NCBI GenBank assembly: GCA_013398295.1
Contig: VZSF01006623.1
Span: 1,015,984-1,079,983, forward strand
DNA length: 64,000 nucleotides
Direction of reading: 5' to 3'
DNA from: Chionis minor
Lineage: Eukaryota > Chordata > Aves > Charadriiformes > Chionididae
Each line of letters begins with the position of its first letter. The first letter of the stretch is position 1. This document shows positions 12,240-24,859 of the stretch, piece by piece. The position numbers and the translations under genes are program-made. The notes under the pieces are model-generated. The model was not told the origin of the DNA, searched no databases, and worked only from the letters and a program-made list of their open reading frames with translations.

Positions 12240-12624
12240 CACTGACATCTGACAAACTTTGTTTCTCCCCTTTTTATTAGTAGACTCCTCAGCAGAGAGT
12301 GAATGGCTTTATCGTGCAGGCGCAAGCCAGCTTTGTGGGAGCTTCCAGGAGGCAATCCCCAAACAAGAGGCACGGAGTCAGGAACTTTCCATCCCCACCT
12401 GCTTTGAATTATTTGGCTTTTTGGTAGGGCATAGTGAAAACTTTCACATCAATTTTATCATCTACGCCCCAACTCTTTTTATGCAATGCCTTGTAATGGG
12501 CAGGCATAAAAATTTATGTGCTGTTGCTGACTGCTCCGTGTTGAAAGGGGACAGCAATGGTAAAATCCTGAATAAGATAAATGTCATACTGGTGAGGCTG
12601 AATGAGAAAGGATTTTCTTTTTAG
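12240..12624. other. Unassigned block, possible conserved non-coding element
   Basis: This stretch is less AT-rich and less repetitive than its flanks. Open frames occur on both strands (121 codons on plus, ending at 12624, and 79 on minus). The translations have no similarity I recognise, and there is no clear exon with splice sites. Conservation is only a guess from composition. Confidence 0.2.
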
Positions 12625-15600
12625 TAGCTTGAGAAGCAACTCAGTTTTACAACCAATTTCAAACGATGGTGTTAGTGTTAGGGGAAGAGCCCAGCATTGC
12701 TGCTGATTACCAAGGCTCCTCTCTGCCTTTTGGCTAGCAATGTAGCTACACATGTGGGTAAAAACTAGCTTTTTTTTGTTTTCTTTTTTTAACAGTTGAG
12801 GGTTATTTTCATTTTGTTTAAAATTGTATGGCTTTTAGCAGGGAGATTCAGTTAACAGAATAAGAAAAATCAGCCAACCTAACCAGAGACACGTAAATGT
12901 GGTAAATAGCTGGAAGTGGTATTACCTGCACCAAGGTGAACTGCTCACACATAGGAATACGGGTAATTTTTGGTAGCGTCTGCCATCCACCGGCAGCTTT
13001 ATTAGATCAGGCTGGGCTCGGGCCACAGCTTAACCTAGTTGAGAACCAAGGTGGTGATAACACGTGTTCGCTGTCACCCTTCGTGCCAGGATGCTCTTTT
13101 CTTTACAAACAATAGAATTCAGCCTCACGCTCCTCTGCGCTTCCTCTATTCTCCTGGCATTTCTGAACAGAGAGGAAAATTTGCTCTTTCTTGATGTCCT
13201 TCTATGGATTTTAGGGACACTGGTGATGGGGAAGACAGAGAGCTCCAGCTGTTTGCTGGCCACCACCGCCACCAGTGGGTGTTTCCCCATGCTTTTTTCT
13301 GCATCTCCAGCTGTTTTCAGGAGAAAAACCGTTGGCAGGATTTGCCTCTGCGTGGCAGGTAAGCATTTACTTTTTTACTAGGAATAAACTGAAGTTATGT
13401 TTGGCAATGTCCTGTGGGAGAGAATTATCTTTGGAGACTGCTCATGTCAGACGGCTGAAACACCTGATTATCGTTGCTTGTATTATTGATTGCTGTGCTC
13501 TGCATCGCTTCCAGATATGTGCAAGTTATTACACAGCTCAATACATCCAAAGTTGGGGAAAAAAAATAGCAAATGCAAGTGACCTGTTTTTTTCTTCCCC
13601 TTCTGGGAAGATTTCTGTGCTGTTCTTCTGCCTCTGACTTGACAATAAATGTTTCCAGTTTCCACAGATTTAAGAAGGGTCGGTGCAGATACACGTCGTT
13701 GCCAGGTCTCCACAGCCTCGAACACCTGCTTGCTGTAATAGGATCTGCCCTCCCTCCTTCTCCTCATTTTCTTCAGTTAATTTGTCATCTCAGTAAAGAT
13801 CCCAGTATCCAGCTGTGAATCAGCAGCAATATTTTCCTATGGAAGCCAGGAGAGCTTAAACACCTACCAGCAGCACCAGTCCTATAAAGTTCAAGCTGGT
13901 TACACAGCACAGTCCAGAGCAACATACGCTCCAAGGAAAGGAGACAATGTGTGACAGCTTCTTCCTCTAACATAAGACCTTGTTTTGAGACCTCAACTAT
14001 GGACTCAGGTTTGTGCGAACAGTAGAGAAAAGCAAGCTAACGCAGCGTTACACAGCAGGTATGATCATACCCTGATATGCCCGGATACATGCTCATGCTT
14101 TGAATTGCACTATGAGGTCTCAGGTCCACAACTGGTATTCATCTCCCTCTTCTTCTGCCTGCTTATGGACCCCAGGCACCCCGTCAGATCTCTTACTGGT
14201 AGTATTTTGATTTAAAGGTGATGGGCACAGCGTAGGATAGCTGTGCTGAGACATGGGTGGGTGAAGGAAGGTGACCCCAAGCATCTTGCATCACTGCAAG
14301 ACAATATATATGCCCTCTCCAGGGAAGGAGGGAGACACAGATGAAGCACAGCTAGAATCTTTGCAGCTAATTGGTGCACTAAAACAACATTATAACCTGC
14401 AAGACTAGCAAGCAGCTAACTCACTGCTCCCTCCAGAAGGCTCCTTCCAGAAGCTCGTGACAGTCTGGGACAAGACACCTCTATATAATCTCTGGCACTG
14501 CAGTAATCAGTCACAGGGAGACATGGAGTTGAATGAGCAAAGACCAGCTGTGGGAGTCACCTACTGGAAAATGACCTCTAGAAGCTGCTGTTAAAGCTGT
14601 ATGAGCTACGTAGGCACTTCTACTTCCTTCCACAGGTGTGAAGTCATTTCTGATAGCTACAGAAAAGCCAGGTGGCTGCTAACTTACAAAGGAACGATGT
14701 GCAAGTGGAGGAAATTGCCTGCAGACCATTATGGTTAATGTCACATTCAGCCCAAATCAAGCCTACGCAAAGATCAGAGTTGTTCTTTTTCCAGTGGGAA
14801 TTCCTGGCTTTGTGAGTACCTCTGCATGACTGCAGGAAAGGAGGCAGAAGATAAGGAGAGGGGATTCAAGAAGGAGAGCACAAGAACCGAGAGGACATCT
14901 CACAGCTACAGTAATGAGCTGTGAGGCAGAAAATCTTGACTTTGTTCCCGTCAGACTCACATGCCACGATGGCGTTAGGGACATCTTCCATGTGCACGCT
15001 CCCTCCCATAGCACCTTTCCCCTCTATCTGTTCCTTCCACACTGGCTGAGCGCTCACCAGAGCCAATGCCATTTCTTATGAAGATAATTCTCTCTTACGA
15101 AGAGCCCTATGAAGCTGTCATTAAAGGCACAAGAAACTTATGTGTTGGCTTTAGCGGAAGGTAAGGAGAAAAGTCTTGAGAAGCGGGAATGAACAGGATC
15201 AAATGTGGCTTTCCAATTACTGTTTCAAATAACTTACAACTGACCAAAGCAACTAAATCCCAGCCCTTGAAACAACTCCAAACTAGCGTTGGAATAATTT
15301 CTAAACAAATTGTTCAGCCAGAGCTTTAAGAAAGGTCAGCTCTGGATTTACTGCATATTGCTGGAGCTACTTTGGGCAGGAGGTATTTCTTTTCAAAGCA
15401 AACTGCTAGTGAGTTTACTCAGAGTATGATCATGTGTGGCACAACAAAACCAGAATTTCTATGAAATAAGCCACCCCATTTGAGAGTACATTTTTGCAGG
15501 GAAAAAAGATTAGCAGACCTTTCGGGGAAACGATTATGAATCCCAACATTGTTACTACAACACAAGCATCATATGCAGAATTCCACTCTAGGGTAATAAT

Positions 15601-17298
15601 TTCCCTTTCCATTGGCACAGCAGGGAAGAGATCAAAATTTGCCTTTCATGCCTCCCAATTCCCTGTTAGGGAGCACTTTGGCACTGAAGCATTATGAAAT
15701 GAGCCATGTTCTCTTGAGCGTTTTTCTACTTTTTTGCTCCAACACAAATAGTAAGGTTTGTGATCTTATCATCAACATATATTCCAAATGTGTCCCTCAA
15801 ATTCTTCACCTTTTTTAGTCAAGCTCATTACCATAATTATGCTAACTAGAAGGGAAAAGTCCCATCTTGCACAAATTTGTGCGCACTTACAAAAAAGTGA
15901 GTGGAAAAAAGATTCTTATGCTCGTAGGAACAAGTACTTTTATAATGCAGCAATTTAATAATAAATTCGGCACATAAATTCAGTGTACGGTTCAAGGGGT
16001 TTCAGAAACAGGTTTTATAAATTATCATCCTCAGTTATGATAGTCTGTCAATCACAGAACGAAGGAAAGAACAAACACTTGTTTTTTAAACTACAACGAT
16101 CTTGGACACAACATCCTCTGTGACACAGCTCCTCCAAGTCACACCAAGGCTGAACTGAACTCACTCATCTTTATATTCTTGGAAGAAGTTTCCAGGGAGA
16201 AGGAGGATTAATTTTTTTCCTTTCTCTGTCTTGGTGGATCCCTTCTTTTGCGTACTGTACTTACACTCTGAAGTAAGATTTTTCTGACTAATTCAGTATT
16301 TAGCAATTCCCCCTGACCAGCAATGAAGCTGGCAGATTAAGGTCTGACAGTGTGAAAAGGAAAGCAGCAGGTCTCACACTGCGTTTCTGAAGGTGAGCTC
16401 TTGAAAATGGGGCTAATTATTGGGTCATTTTTTTTACCCGATGGATGTGCCAAAACAACTCAGGGGCACTAATTAGAGCATAATAGCAGGTCTGTTCAAA
16501 GAAATAAGGCTCGCACAAACACGCTCAGGTTTCAAGCCCCTGCGCAAGATCCACGCCAGGACTCAAGATACCGGAAACACCAGCACGAGTGGAGAAAGAC
16601 CCAAGCAGGGCTGTGGCCGCTCTCGCAAGTCCCATTTATAAGGCACATTTGACAACCCCATCTCAGCAGACTGATTACTGGCTACATGGAAACTCAGAGG
16701 AGGTGCCCGTTGCACTGACCTTCTCAAAAACCACTGGACCTGCATTATATACTCGCTGCCATGGCAACATCAGCCTCCAAAAGTAGGATAATCACGATGC
16801 AAATCTGTATTTTCAGTGGCTTCATTTACTCTCCTTTACCATTATCCCCTCTATTTCCAAAAGCCAGGAAAAAACAGGGTGGATGGGGAGGAATATTTTC
16901 AATGCACCCCAATTAATCCCTTCTGAGCCCAGATTCAGCTAATATTAGGCACTTAGCTGATGAACCTGCACCTAGATGACAATCACCCCGTGCTACTTCT
17001 GCAGTCCGGGAAGAGAAAATGGCAACAGAGTCCACCTAGCACCCAAATCACTCCCTGGAAGTGCTTCTTCCCAGCTGCTGTGGAGCTCCTCCAAGGTGAC
17101 TTAGGCATCTTTTCTGGATGCCCATAGATAAATGGGATAAACCTAGACCTCAGTAGTGTGTGACTCAATTCAAACAGAAAATGAATGGCTTTCCAGGCAA
17201 AACAATGAACACATATCATAAAATAAAATATACTTCAAAAATGTGATTCCAACTATACTGATGTAGAGTGGCTTCAGGGATTATTTTAATGATTTCTT

Positions 17299-17325
17299 TT
17301 CTCTCTCTCTCTCTTTTTTTTTTTT
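17299..17325. repeat. (CT)n followed by T tract
   Basis: A CTCTCT run passes directly into about 11 Ts. It is a simple polypyrimidine tract. On the minus (SGCD sense) strand it is A/GA-rich, so it is not a splice-acceptor tract for that gene. Confidence 0.85.
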
Positions 17326-17924
17326 AATCAAGACATACTTTCAATAAGAGAAAGGAGATTGGGCACATTCAATTTATTTGCACAGGTAGGTAAAAAGAAA
17401 TTTGTTTTAAAATCAAATTCTCTGTGTTAAGAAGAATCCATAGTCCCCTTGTTAAGAAGCTGCCCTTATGGTTAAGGAACCCCCAAAGAATTTTTATAGC
17501 TGTGTTTGTCACAAAAATATATGATTTAGCTCTTTCACTATCAGAATATACTGAAAAATAATTTAAACTGTCTTCCAGACTTATCTACAGTGTGTATATG
17601 ACATTGTTGTTAGCAAGGGAGGCTCTGGGGACAGTAAAGAAATGAGAGAACTGAAAGCACTGCTCCCAAAGAGGCTGAAATAAGTATATTGCTTCTATTG
17701 CTTTTTGAACAACTGCCAGCAAATAATTATTCATGGAGGAAAATATATGGGTATGTTTAGGGTCCCTCGCCACCGCAAATGGTGGGCAAAGAATGAGATC
17801 AGTTCTGTGGAGCGCATCTACTGATCTCAAATAGCTCCACCAATTTACACCCACCTGGTATCTGGCCCCAGAGAAAAGAGGTAGGAAAAGGAAGGTTTTT
17901 TGCAAAACACCTCTGGCCCTTCGG

Positions 17925-18060
17925 CTGCGGTGGCGGTCATTTGGGCAGCCAAAAGCAGCCAAGCCCCCGCGGCTTGTCCTAACGCTCCGGGACGGGCTGC
18001 GACCGCCCAGGAGCAGCTACGGGGGACCAGGGGATAAGCAGCACTTTCATCACTTGTCAT
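17925..18060. other. Short CpG-rich patch
   Basis: This patch has about a dozen CpG dinucleotides (for example in GCGGTGGCGGTC, CCCCCGCGGC, CGGGACGGGCTGCGACCGCC) in otherwise CpG-poor DNA. It is too short to call a CpG island. I see no TATA box or associated transcript. Confidence 0.4.
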
Positions 18061-19474
18061 CATTTATTCCACTCCAAACTCCCAGCCCCGAGGTATTTAG
18101 CAGCGAGAACTGACGTGCCACCACCTAACACACCTCATACACGTGCTCCCCCACCTGCGCGTGGCACGTGCTGCCCCACGAGCACCCTCAGGCACACGAG
18201 CAGGGGAAACTGAGGCACCAAGTCACTCTGAGGCACCCGCCGACAGTCACAGGGGAAAGCTGCGTTAAAGGAAGAGCGCCCGACGTTTCTCTCCAGCACC
18301 TTGGTGTGGCACGGCACTGCAACTAAGAAACTATATATATCCTGCTCCTAAGAAACAACAGGTTAATTTTAGCAGCCTCCAAATGCCAACAATTCAGACT
18401 GCAGACACAGTCTCTTCTCTCTGTGGTTTGCATTCTTCTGCCTCCTTGCCAGAAAATGCATTATGCTTAATGCCCCCTGTCTTCTTCACAACTTTTCAGT
18501 ACATGTTCAAAAGCGTTGGCTAGACTAAAAATAATGATCATTACACAGCAAGGGAACGAGGAGCTTGCTAGTCATCCACCCAAGTCCAGAAGTATGCCAC
18601 AAGACGGCGCTTCCTGATACAATTTCCAAAATGATCATCATGGCAGCTTATACTTCTTAAGCTGCGAAGTTAACTGGAAAATATTGAGATAATTTTCCTA
18701 CTGTTTACTTTTTGAGGAAAATAAAGGCAGAAATGGCATTTTTTTCTCATATCCAGATCTCACGCGTGGGGTGCTTTTAATTTCAAATTATTTATTGAGT
18801 GGGTGCTCACTGAGTCATAGGGGACTTTTACCAGATGCCAAGAGATTCTCTCGGAAGTCAGGAGTACAATATTACGTGAGTAAAAATCAGGCGGTTATGT
18901 GAAATAGCCAAGAATCACATGCAAAAACATGCCACTGGCAAACTACAACAGAGCAAGACACAGCGCCTTTTTTAAAATACTTCTTTTAAACGGAGAGTAT
19001 TAAAGTCACAGGAAAGTGCTTACTCCTACCGTGCCTGGGCCTCAAGAGAACATAGCTCTGTGTGTCACTTCAGTACAGAAATATGCCTTATTTGGGGGTA
19101 TTAGCATTTCTCCCTTCTTCTGTTCCTTTTTAAAACATGACGCCAGCAGGAACAAATTAAGTGATTCACAATCTGCATATATTTATTTATTTTATCTGCT
19201 GCGTGTGACTTCACCTCGGCTTTTTTAATTTTTTTTCACTAGCACCAGTATCACCTAAATAATGAAAGCTTTCAAAACAAACACTAAGTGTCTTACATCC
19301 GGATTTCCTTTATCATGAAACACCTTTGCACCTTCTGCCAGGCCACGTGCATTTCGGAAGTGAGCTGCTCCTGGACGCAGTCTTGCATGAGTGAGAAGCG
19401 ATGCCCACCCCCTCCAGCCTGGCAGAAGGAGCAAGGGCGAGCAGAGCGCACGATGCCATTAATTTAAACCCGTT

Positions 19475-20260
19475 ATAGAATCATAGAATGGTTTGGGTTG
19501 GAAGGGACCTTAAAGATCATCTAGTTCCAGCCCCCTGCCATGGGCAGGGACACCTCCCAGTAGACCAGGTTGCTCAAAGCCTCGTCCAGCCTGGTCTTGG
19601 ACACCTCCAGGGATGGGGCATCCACAGCTTCTCTGGCAGCCTGTTCCAGTGTCTCACCACCCTCAGAGTGAGGAATTTCTTCCCCATATCTTATCTAAAT
19701 CTCCCCTCTTTCTGTTTAACACCATTATCCCTCCTCTTACCGCTCCACTCCCTGATCAAGAGTCCCTCCCCAGCTTTCCTGTAGTCCCCTTTAGGTACTG
19801 GAAAGGGCTACAAGGTCTCCCTGGAGGCTTCTCTTCTCCAGGCTGAACAACCCCAACTCTCTCAGCATGTCCTCGTAAGAGAGGTGCTCCAGCCCTCGCA
19901 TCATCTTCCTAGCCCTCCTCTGGACCCGCTCCAACAGCTCCATGTCCTTCTTAAGCTGGGGGCTCCAGAGCTGGATGCAGCACTGCAGGTGGGGTCCCAC
20001 GAGAGCCAGAGCCGAGGGGCAGAATCCCCTCCCTCGCCCTGCTGGCCACGCTGTTTTGACGCAGCCCAGGATGCTGTTGGCTTTCTGGACTCCAACTGCA
20101 CATTGCCGGCTCATGTTGAGCTCCTCATCAACAAACACCCCCAAGTCCTTCTCCTCAGGGCTGCTCTCGATCCAATATATTCCCCAGTGGGTGCCTGCAA
20201 GGTTTGGCAGGAGCCCCTGGTTATGCTCCCTAGGAACTTTCCGAAGAAAATAAACCAACG
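19475..20260 (-). mobile_element. CR1 LINE fragment B, 5'-truncated
   Basis: Read on the minus strand, this carries ORF2 C-terminal motifs: WIESSPEEKDLGV, then MSRQCAVGVQKANSILGC, then [20 protein letters not shown]. The 3' untranslated end follows, finishing in CCATTCTATGATTCTAT at 19475-19491. It lies in the same orientation as SGCD. Similarity to CR1 is firm up to about 20180. The stretch to 20260 reads in frame (NLAGTHWGIYW) but may be a divergent part of the element or flanking DNA, so the 5' edge is uncertain. Confidence 0.95.
19791..20258 (-). pseudogene. CR1 ORF2 C-terminal remnant (element B)
   Basis: An open frame of 155 codons covers the tail of ORF2 and ends after EKRSLQGDLVAL. 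The expected continuation (a FQYLKG-type motif) appears in another frame just below 19800. One or more frameshifts therefore separate it from the rest of the ORF2 end. It lacks the endonuclease and reverse transcriptase domains and is not functional. Confidence 0.88.
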
Positions 20261-20385
20261 AGCCGCCGGAGGAGGATGCAGCCCTCGCCGGGAGCAGCTG
20301 CCCGGTCCCGCAGTGCAGCCCTGACCGGCGCTCGGCACGCTCGCATGCGGATCGCAGCAGGGAGGGAGATGGCAGACGGGATCAG
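20240..20385. other. CpG-rich DNA flanking the 5' edge of CR1 B
   Basis: Dense CpG and GC-rich sequence (GAGCCGCCGG, CCTCGCCGGG, CCGGTCCCGC, GACCGGCGCTCGGCACGC) begins where the CR1 B similarity fades. It stops near 20385, where the DNA becomes AT-rich. Part of it could be a little-known CR1 5' segment or an unrelated GC-rich insert; I cannot tell which. Confidence 0.4.
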
Positions 20386-21960
20386 GCTACGTTAAAATGA
20401 TGTTAAAATACTGAACTCATTGAAACGTTCCTGATCAGCGAGCGCTGCTGGTTGGAAGCCCAGCAGTACGCTCCTCCACGCAGCCCTTCGCAGGCAGAGT
20501 TGGGCTCCCATCAATGACTCAGCTCTCCATCACGGTCCACACAGGGCTCTGAGGGCGACCGAGACTTTTCTTACAGCTTTTTGGCCATTTTGGCATCCTG
20601 TGCCTGTTATTGCCTGGATAAGACTTTTCTTTCCAACTGAAGAACCACTGGGGGGTAATGACTCATAATCACTAACTGCTGCATTTGGTTAGGGACCAAA
20701 AATGCTCGAGAAGGAATTTTTATCCCTTAAAAGAACACAAAGCACAGAGCAAAAAACCGCTAAGGCTAACATTTGTATTTCCCTTTAGCTGAGTATCCAG
20801 AGCCCGTCTGCAGACTGCCCGAAGCCATGGGATTTCTCTCCCTCTCCCCACTGCGGCTGCCCACCAGCAGCTTTGCCTGGGACACGGCTGCGACGAGGAG
20901 GCAGGACTGTGCATCACCACTGCCTCCTCCCCTTCCCATCCACCCACGGCCTGCACAAGATTCCTCTCTCTTGTTTTGGCTTTCATCACTGACCTACTTG
21001 ACAACTTCAGTGAATTTAATCTCAAAACACTCAGGGATATAGGGCAAAAAATACTTTTCCCAGGCACCAGATAAAGAATGGAGCTTCAGTGAGCTTAAAT
21101 GGCTCGACGGGACATTTTGGTGACCGGAGGAAATTTAGAACCTTATGATAAATTTGGGATATTAATGTAAGAATAAAGTCACGCTGCTAGAAGCAATATC
21201 TTATTGACAAAACTGCTAGAAAGTTGCAAAGGTAATAAACAAGGAATTGAGATGGATTACTGGTGAAATGCTTTTGAATGTGTTATTCACTGCCAGCTGT
21301 TGGACACCTTCTAAAGTCCTTATCTACCTGGGTAAAATACTGCACCTATAAATACCTTTTTTGAACGGGACTATTAATGAGAATAAGTAAGCTAAGTGTG
21401 GCCGGTGATTTTGTTATTGAGACAGAGATATTAATACAAGTGCTATAATTTAACATTCTAATTAGTTATTTCAAGTCTGTCTTTGTTGACACTCTAAGAA
21501 ATGTAGTTTATACCTACAGCTACAGCTACATAGCATAGCTATTTTCTCACCCGAGGTTTAAAAAAAAATATAATTTTTTTTTCCATCAGTTATTGGTGGG
21601 GTCTGGAAGACTTTAACAGTCTTGGCAATCAGTGCAATATTCTGCGTATTTCTAGGAAATCCTCGAAAAATATCTAAAATTCCTAACAGGCAGAATAGGA
21701 CCAGCTCACCAGATGACACTCCTATGGGATGTTTGCTGTTTAATCAAACAATTCCTAAATTATGCAATGTCTGACAAAAATGTCTTTCTTTAATTAGTGT
21801 TCCAAGCTTCTGTAGGCTATAGGAGACGTTGTTTATTCCTCAAACGCTTAAAGATTATGTCATAATGTTTATTTCCAACATTTGTTACCAAATGCAAGCA
21901 GCAAATGCTGCAGATCAAAATGCTGCAAGACTTTGTCAGTAGTCCTAGAATTTGTTAAAA

Positions 21961-22000
21961 TACAAGATATTGCCGAAGTACAGGATATTATAAGTACAGG
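21961..22000. repeat. Short imperfect tandem repeat
   Basis: Units starting TACAAGATATTGCCGAAG, TACAGGATATTATAAG and TACAGG follow one another, with a period of 16-18 bases. No function is assigned. Confidence 0.6.
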
Positions 22001-24664
22001 AAAAACTATTTAAATATTTACTAGCGGTCAACAATATCTTTTCCAAAATAAAAAAGAAAAACCCCACAGTTCTTAAGAATTAGCAGTGGAACTCTTAGTA
22101 ACTTTAAAGACCTTATTTAAGACTAAGGTTGAAAAGATCTGTTTAGGAGCTGAAAATCCTTTGTATGTAACTTAAGGATAGTTTGAGTTATTTTGGGCAG
22201 AATTTTAATTTCTGTGAAATGACGAAAGATCTACAGGAGTATCTCAAAAGGCAGACTCAAGTGAAGGAAAAACACATTAAAACACTAATTATATAGACAC
22301 AGGGCATTTTTCTGCTACTCAAAAAAATAAACAGAAAGAAAATTGAGGTTCAGCTGCAAACTTATTAACAACCTGCATTTTCAAAGCTTGCTGATGTGTC
22401 TAGGGCCAATATTCCAATAGAAATATTGAAATTTACAGTAAAGCTACAGAAAGCTAAAAAAAAAAAAATCTCTGTGACTCTAACCCATCCCTTATTCAGC
22501 ATTTCTCTCATCTTAATATTTTCATTTTGCCTCAGCTTGGTCATGTCTTTCCATTCCTCGGCAGCTCCACGCTGCTCCTACAATACATGTGTGTCACTTA
22601 ACACATCTACTATGAAACTGTGCAATGGCTTCGTTAACGTCCTGCTAAAAACTTGAGGTTTGGGGTTTTTTTTTTTTCCTTTTTCAGTTGCTATCATGGG
22701 GGAAGAAAATCTTATGTAAGTTAAGATAATAATAGCTTCGCTTGTTAAACATCAGACTGAGTATTTCTGGAGAAGCGATGGAAAGTAACATCAGTAAATA
22801 GAGAAAATAGCAGGGTATAAAATTCTTAATAGTCATTAATTTGTCTCTTTCAAGACAGCTCCCTGAATGACATGCAGGTAACTGAAATGAAATACATTAA
22901 TGGCATTCGCAGAATTTAGTTCAGAGCTGTCGCCTTTGCCCGTTTTCAACAGTTTGATGTACCAAGGGTGTGCCTAAGAGGACCCAAGTCACCTTCAACA
23001 GAACTCTCTGTCACCTATCAACTGCTTTGTTTAGTGTGACATGAAAGAGGACCCTCTGCTAATATATTTTTCTATTTCTGTCACCGTAATTCGTGGCTGA
23101 TGATCAGCCTCCAAACCTCTTTTGGCTGGTATGGATGGGCCATGGAAGTTCTTGCCAATGGTGTGAGCCCAGGCTGGTCCTCTCATGGACCACAGGCACA
23201 CCTGCCCCCAGCTGCACAGGGTGCTCAGGCTCTCCAGGACCATTCCAGAGGACATGTCCCAAGGGCTGGAGCCTTGGAGGGAGGGCTGGGGCCAGGAGAT
23301 GGGTGGGAAGGGTCACACCGCTGGTCCAACGCGTGTGCTGAGCTCAACAGTGCTCAGCATCTCCACACCCTCCATTTTTCTCCAGATGCCACCCGTGGAA
23401 CATGGAGGCAGCCTGGCCAACCCTTGCCAAGGGAGTGCTCTCCTCCAAATCCAACACGGGTAGGTCAGCGCGGCACAGCCCAGCACCACCCAGAGACACC
23501 CGAGGCGCAGGAGCTGGCGGCAGCAGCACTAAAACGCCATTACTGCAACACTTCACTGAGCTCTAAATAAGTGACCTTGTGGCTCCCTACACAAAACTGC
23601 ATCGTACAGTACAAATTTACCCATATGAGCCTTCAGCTATTTCATTTCCTGCAGGTTTCTTGTCATCGTTTCATTACACGCCATGCTTTTCCAGCAAAAC
23701 AACACTTCACTTAAAAAGGGCTGTGAAGAATAAACGCAGCCGGAGTTGAACAAACAAGTCAGGTCTGTGGGTGTACCAAACATTTAGAGGAATCTTGCAG
23801 CAGTTTGTCATTTACACAAATGAACTGAACTCTGCTTTGCTATACTGTTAAAAGTAATTGCTTTGCCTGCATAGCAACTAATTTTTAATGATTCCTTTTT
23901 CTGCTGAATCTGATGCTGGTTTGTTTTTTTTTTTTTCCTAAAGAATTTCTTGTTTGTTAGAGCAAGACAGAGATTCCTAATCACCAAAAAATACAATTTT
24001 GTTTGCTTAACTTTTGGATCATGCAAGCAACTTATAAATTTGCTTTTTAAGTTCTCCTCTGGTTATTGAATTTGTACATTATTAGTGTCTTGTTAAGCTC
24101 ACTATAAATCTTTCAAAAGGAGTCACTTAAATCTGCAAGCTCTCCGTGTTTTGGCTCCTAGCAGTATTTGGGACTGTGTTCAAATATTCGTGTTCTTCAA
24201 GTTCCAAGAAACATCTTATCTGTCTCTACAATCACTCAAGGAATTTTTGGCGTAAAACTGCCTTTTATTTCCTGAACAAACAGAAAATGTTTGACAATCA
24301 GGTTCTCTTTCAGCTGATAAATGTAGAGCCCGATTCCTCGGGTGGTGGCCTCGTGTGTTCAGGTATTCACCGCAAAAGGGGAGCGTGTGCGTGGCATTGC
24401 TGAAATGAGCTTTCTCCTCTGTATCGCCTGAAATTTTGATCAAAGCCAGCCTCCACATCAGTTCACTAACGTAACATGAATTCCACTTCATATACTTCAA
24501 ACTCCTGTTTATCGCTCACATTGTTTTAAAGACCCATAGTTAACAAAAGCTTGTGCCATGGTTAATAGAGGTAATATCTTTAATTGCCCTAGCCATGAAA
24601 CATCAACAGCTGTCCTAGGATTATCTACTGAGTGTCTTTTGCTTGGAATGGGAGTAGAGATGAA

Positions 24665-24693
24665 GGCCTATTAATTCAAGTTAATTAACGGCC
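24665..24693. repeat. 29-base imperfect palindrome ending in GGCC
   Basis: The segment starts GGCCTATTAATT and ends TTAATTAACGGCC. The arms are close to reverse complements, with a small indel. Its middle contains TCAAGTTAATT, the motif found again at 24827. Confidence 0.65.
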
Positions 24694-24822
24694 CTATATA
24701 TGCTCTAGTGTGGACATTCAGTAGATGCTTGTTCAGCAAAACAAACGGGTGTGTGTTTAATTGTGGTTCATTCCAGGCTGATCCATTAACTATTGTGTGT
24801 CTTCCCAAGAATGCACATTCAT

Positions 24823-24859
24823 TAACTCAAGTTAATTGCTATTCAATTACCTTGAGTTA
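24823..24859. repeat. Hairpin with 16-base arms and 5-base loop
   Basis: The left arm TAACTCAAGTTAATTG (24823-24838) and right arm CAATTACCTTGAGTTA (24844-24859) are reverse complements at 15 of 16 positions, separated by CTATT. The left arm contains the same TCAAGTTAATT motif as the palindrome 150 bases earlier. It is too short for a typical microRNA precursor. It could be a remnant of a small inverted-repeat element or a cluster of homeodomain-type TAATTR sites. Confidence 0.85.

Larger units (their letters stand above)
8008..19474 (-). other. SGCD: SGCD intron upstream of the exon, first segment
   Basis: Intronic DNA between the SGCD acceptor and CR1 fragment B. It contains the 35-base tandem duplication at 8364-8433, a block with long open frames near 12240-12624, a CT/T tract at 17299-17325 and a short CpG-rich patch near 17925-18060. 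I found no exon, RNA gene or transposon that I recognise elsewhere in it. Confidence 0.65.

Noticed and set aside
17925..18060. CpG patch as a promoter island
   Set aside because: Too short, with no associated transcript start features. Noted only as a CpG-rich patch.
19884..20324. 146-codon plus-strand open frame
   Set aside because: It is the antisense shadow of CR1 fragment B.
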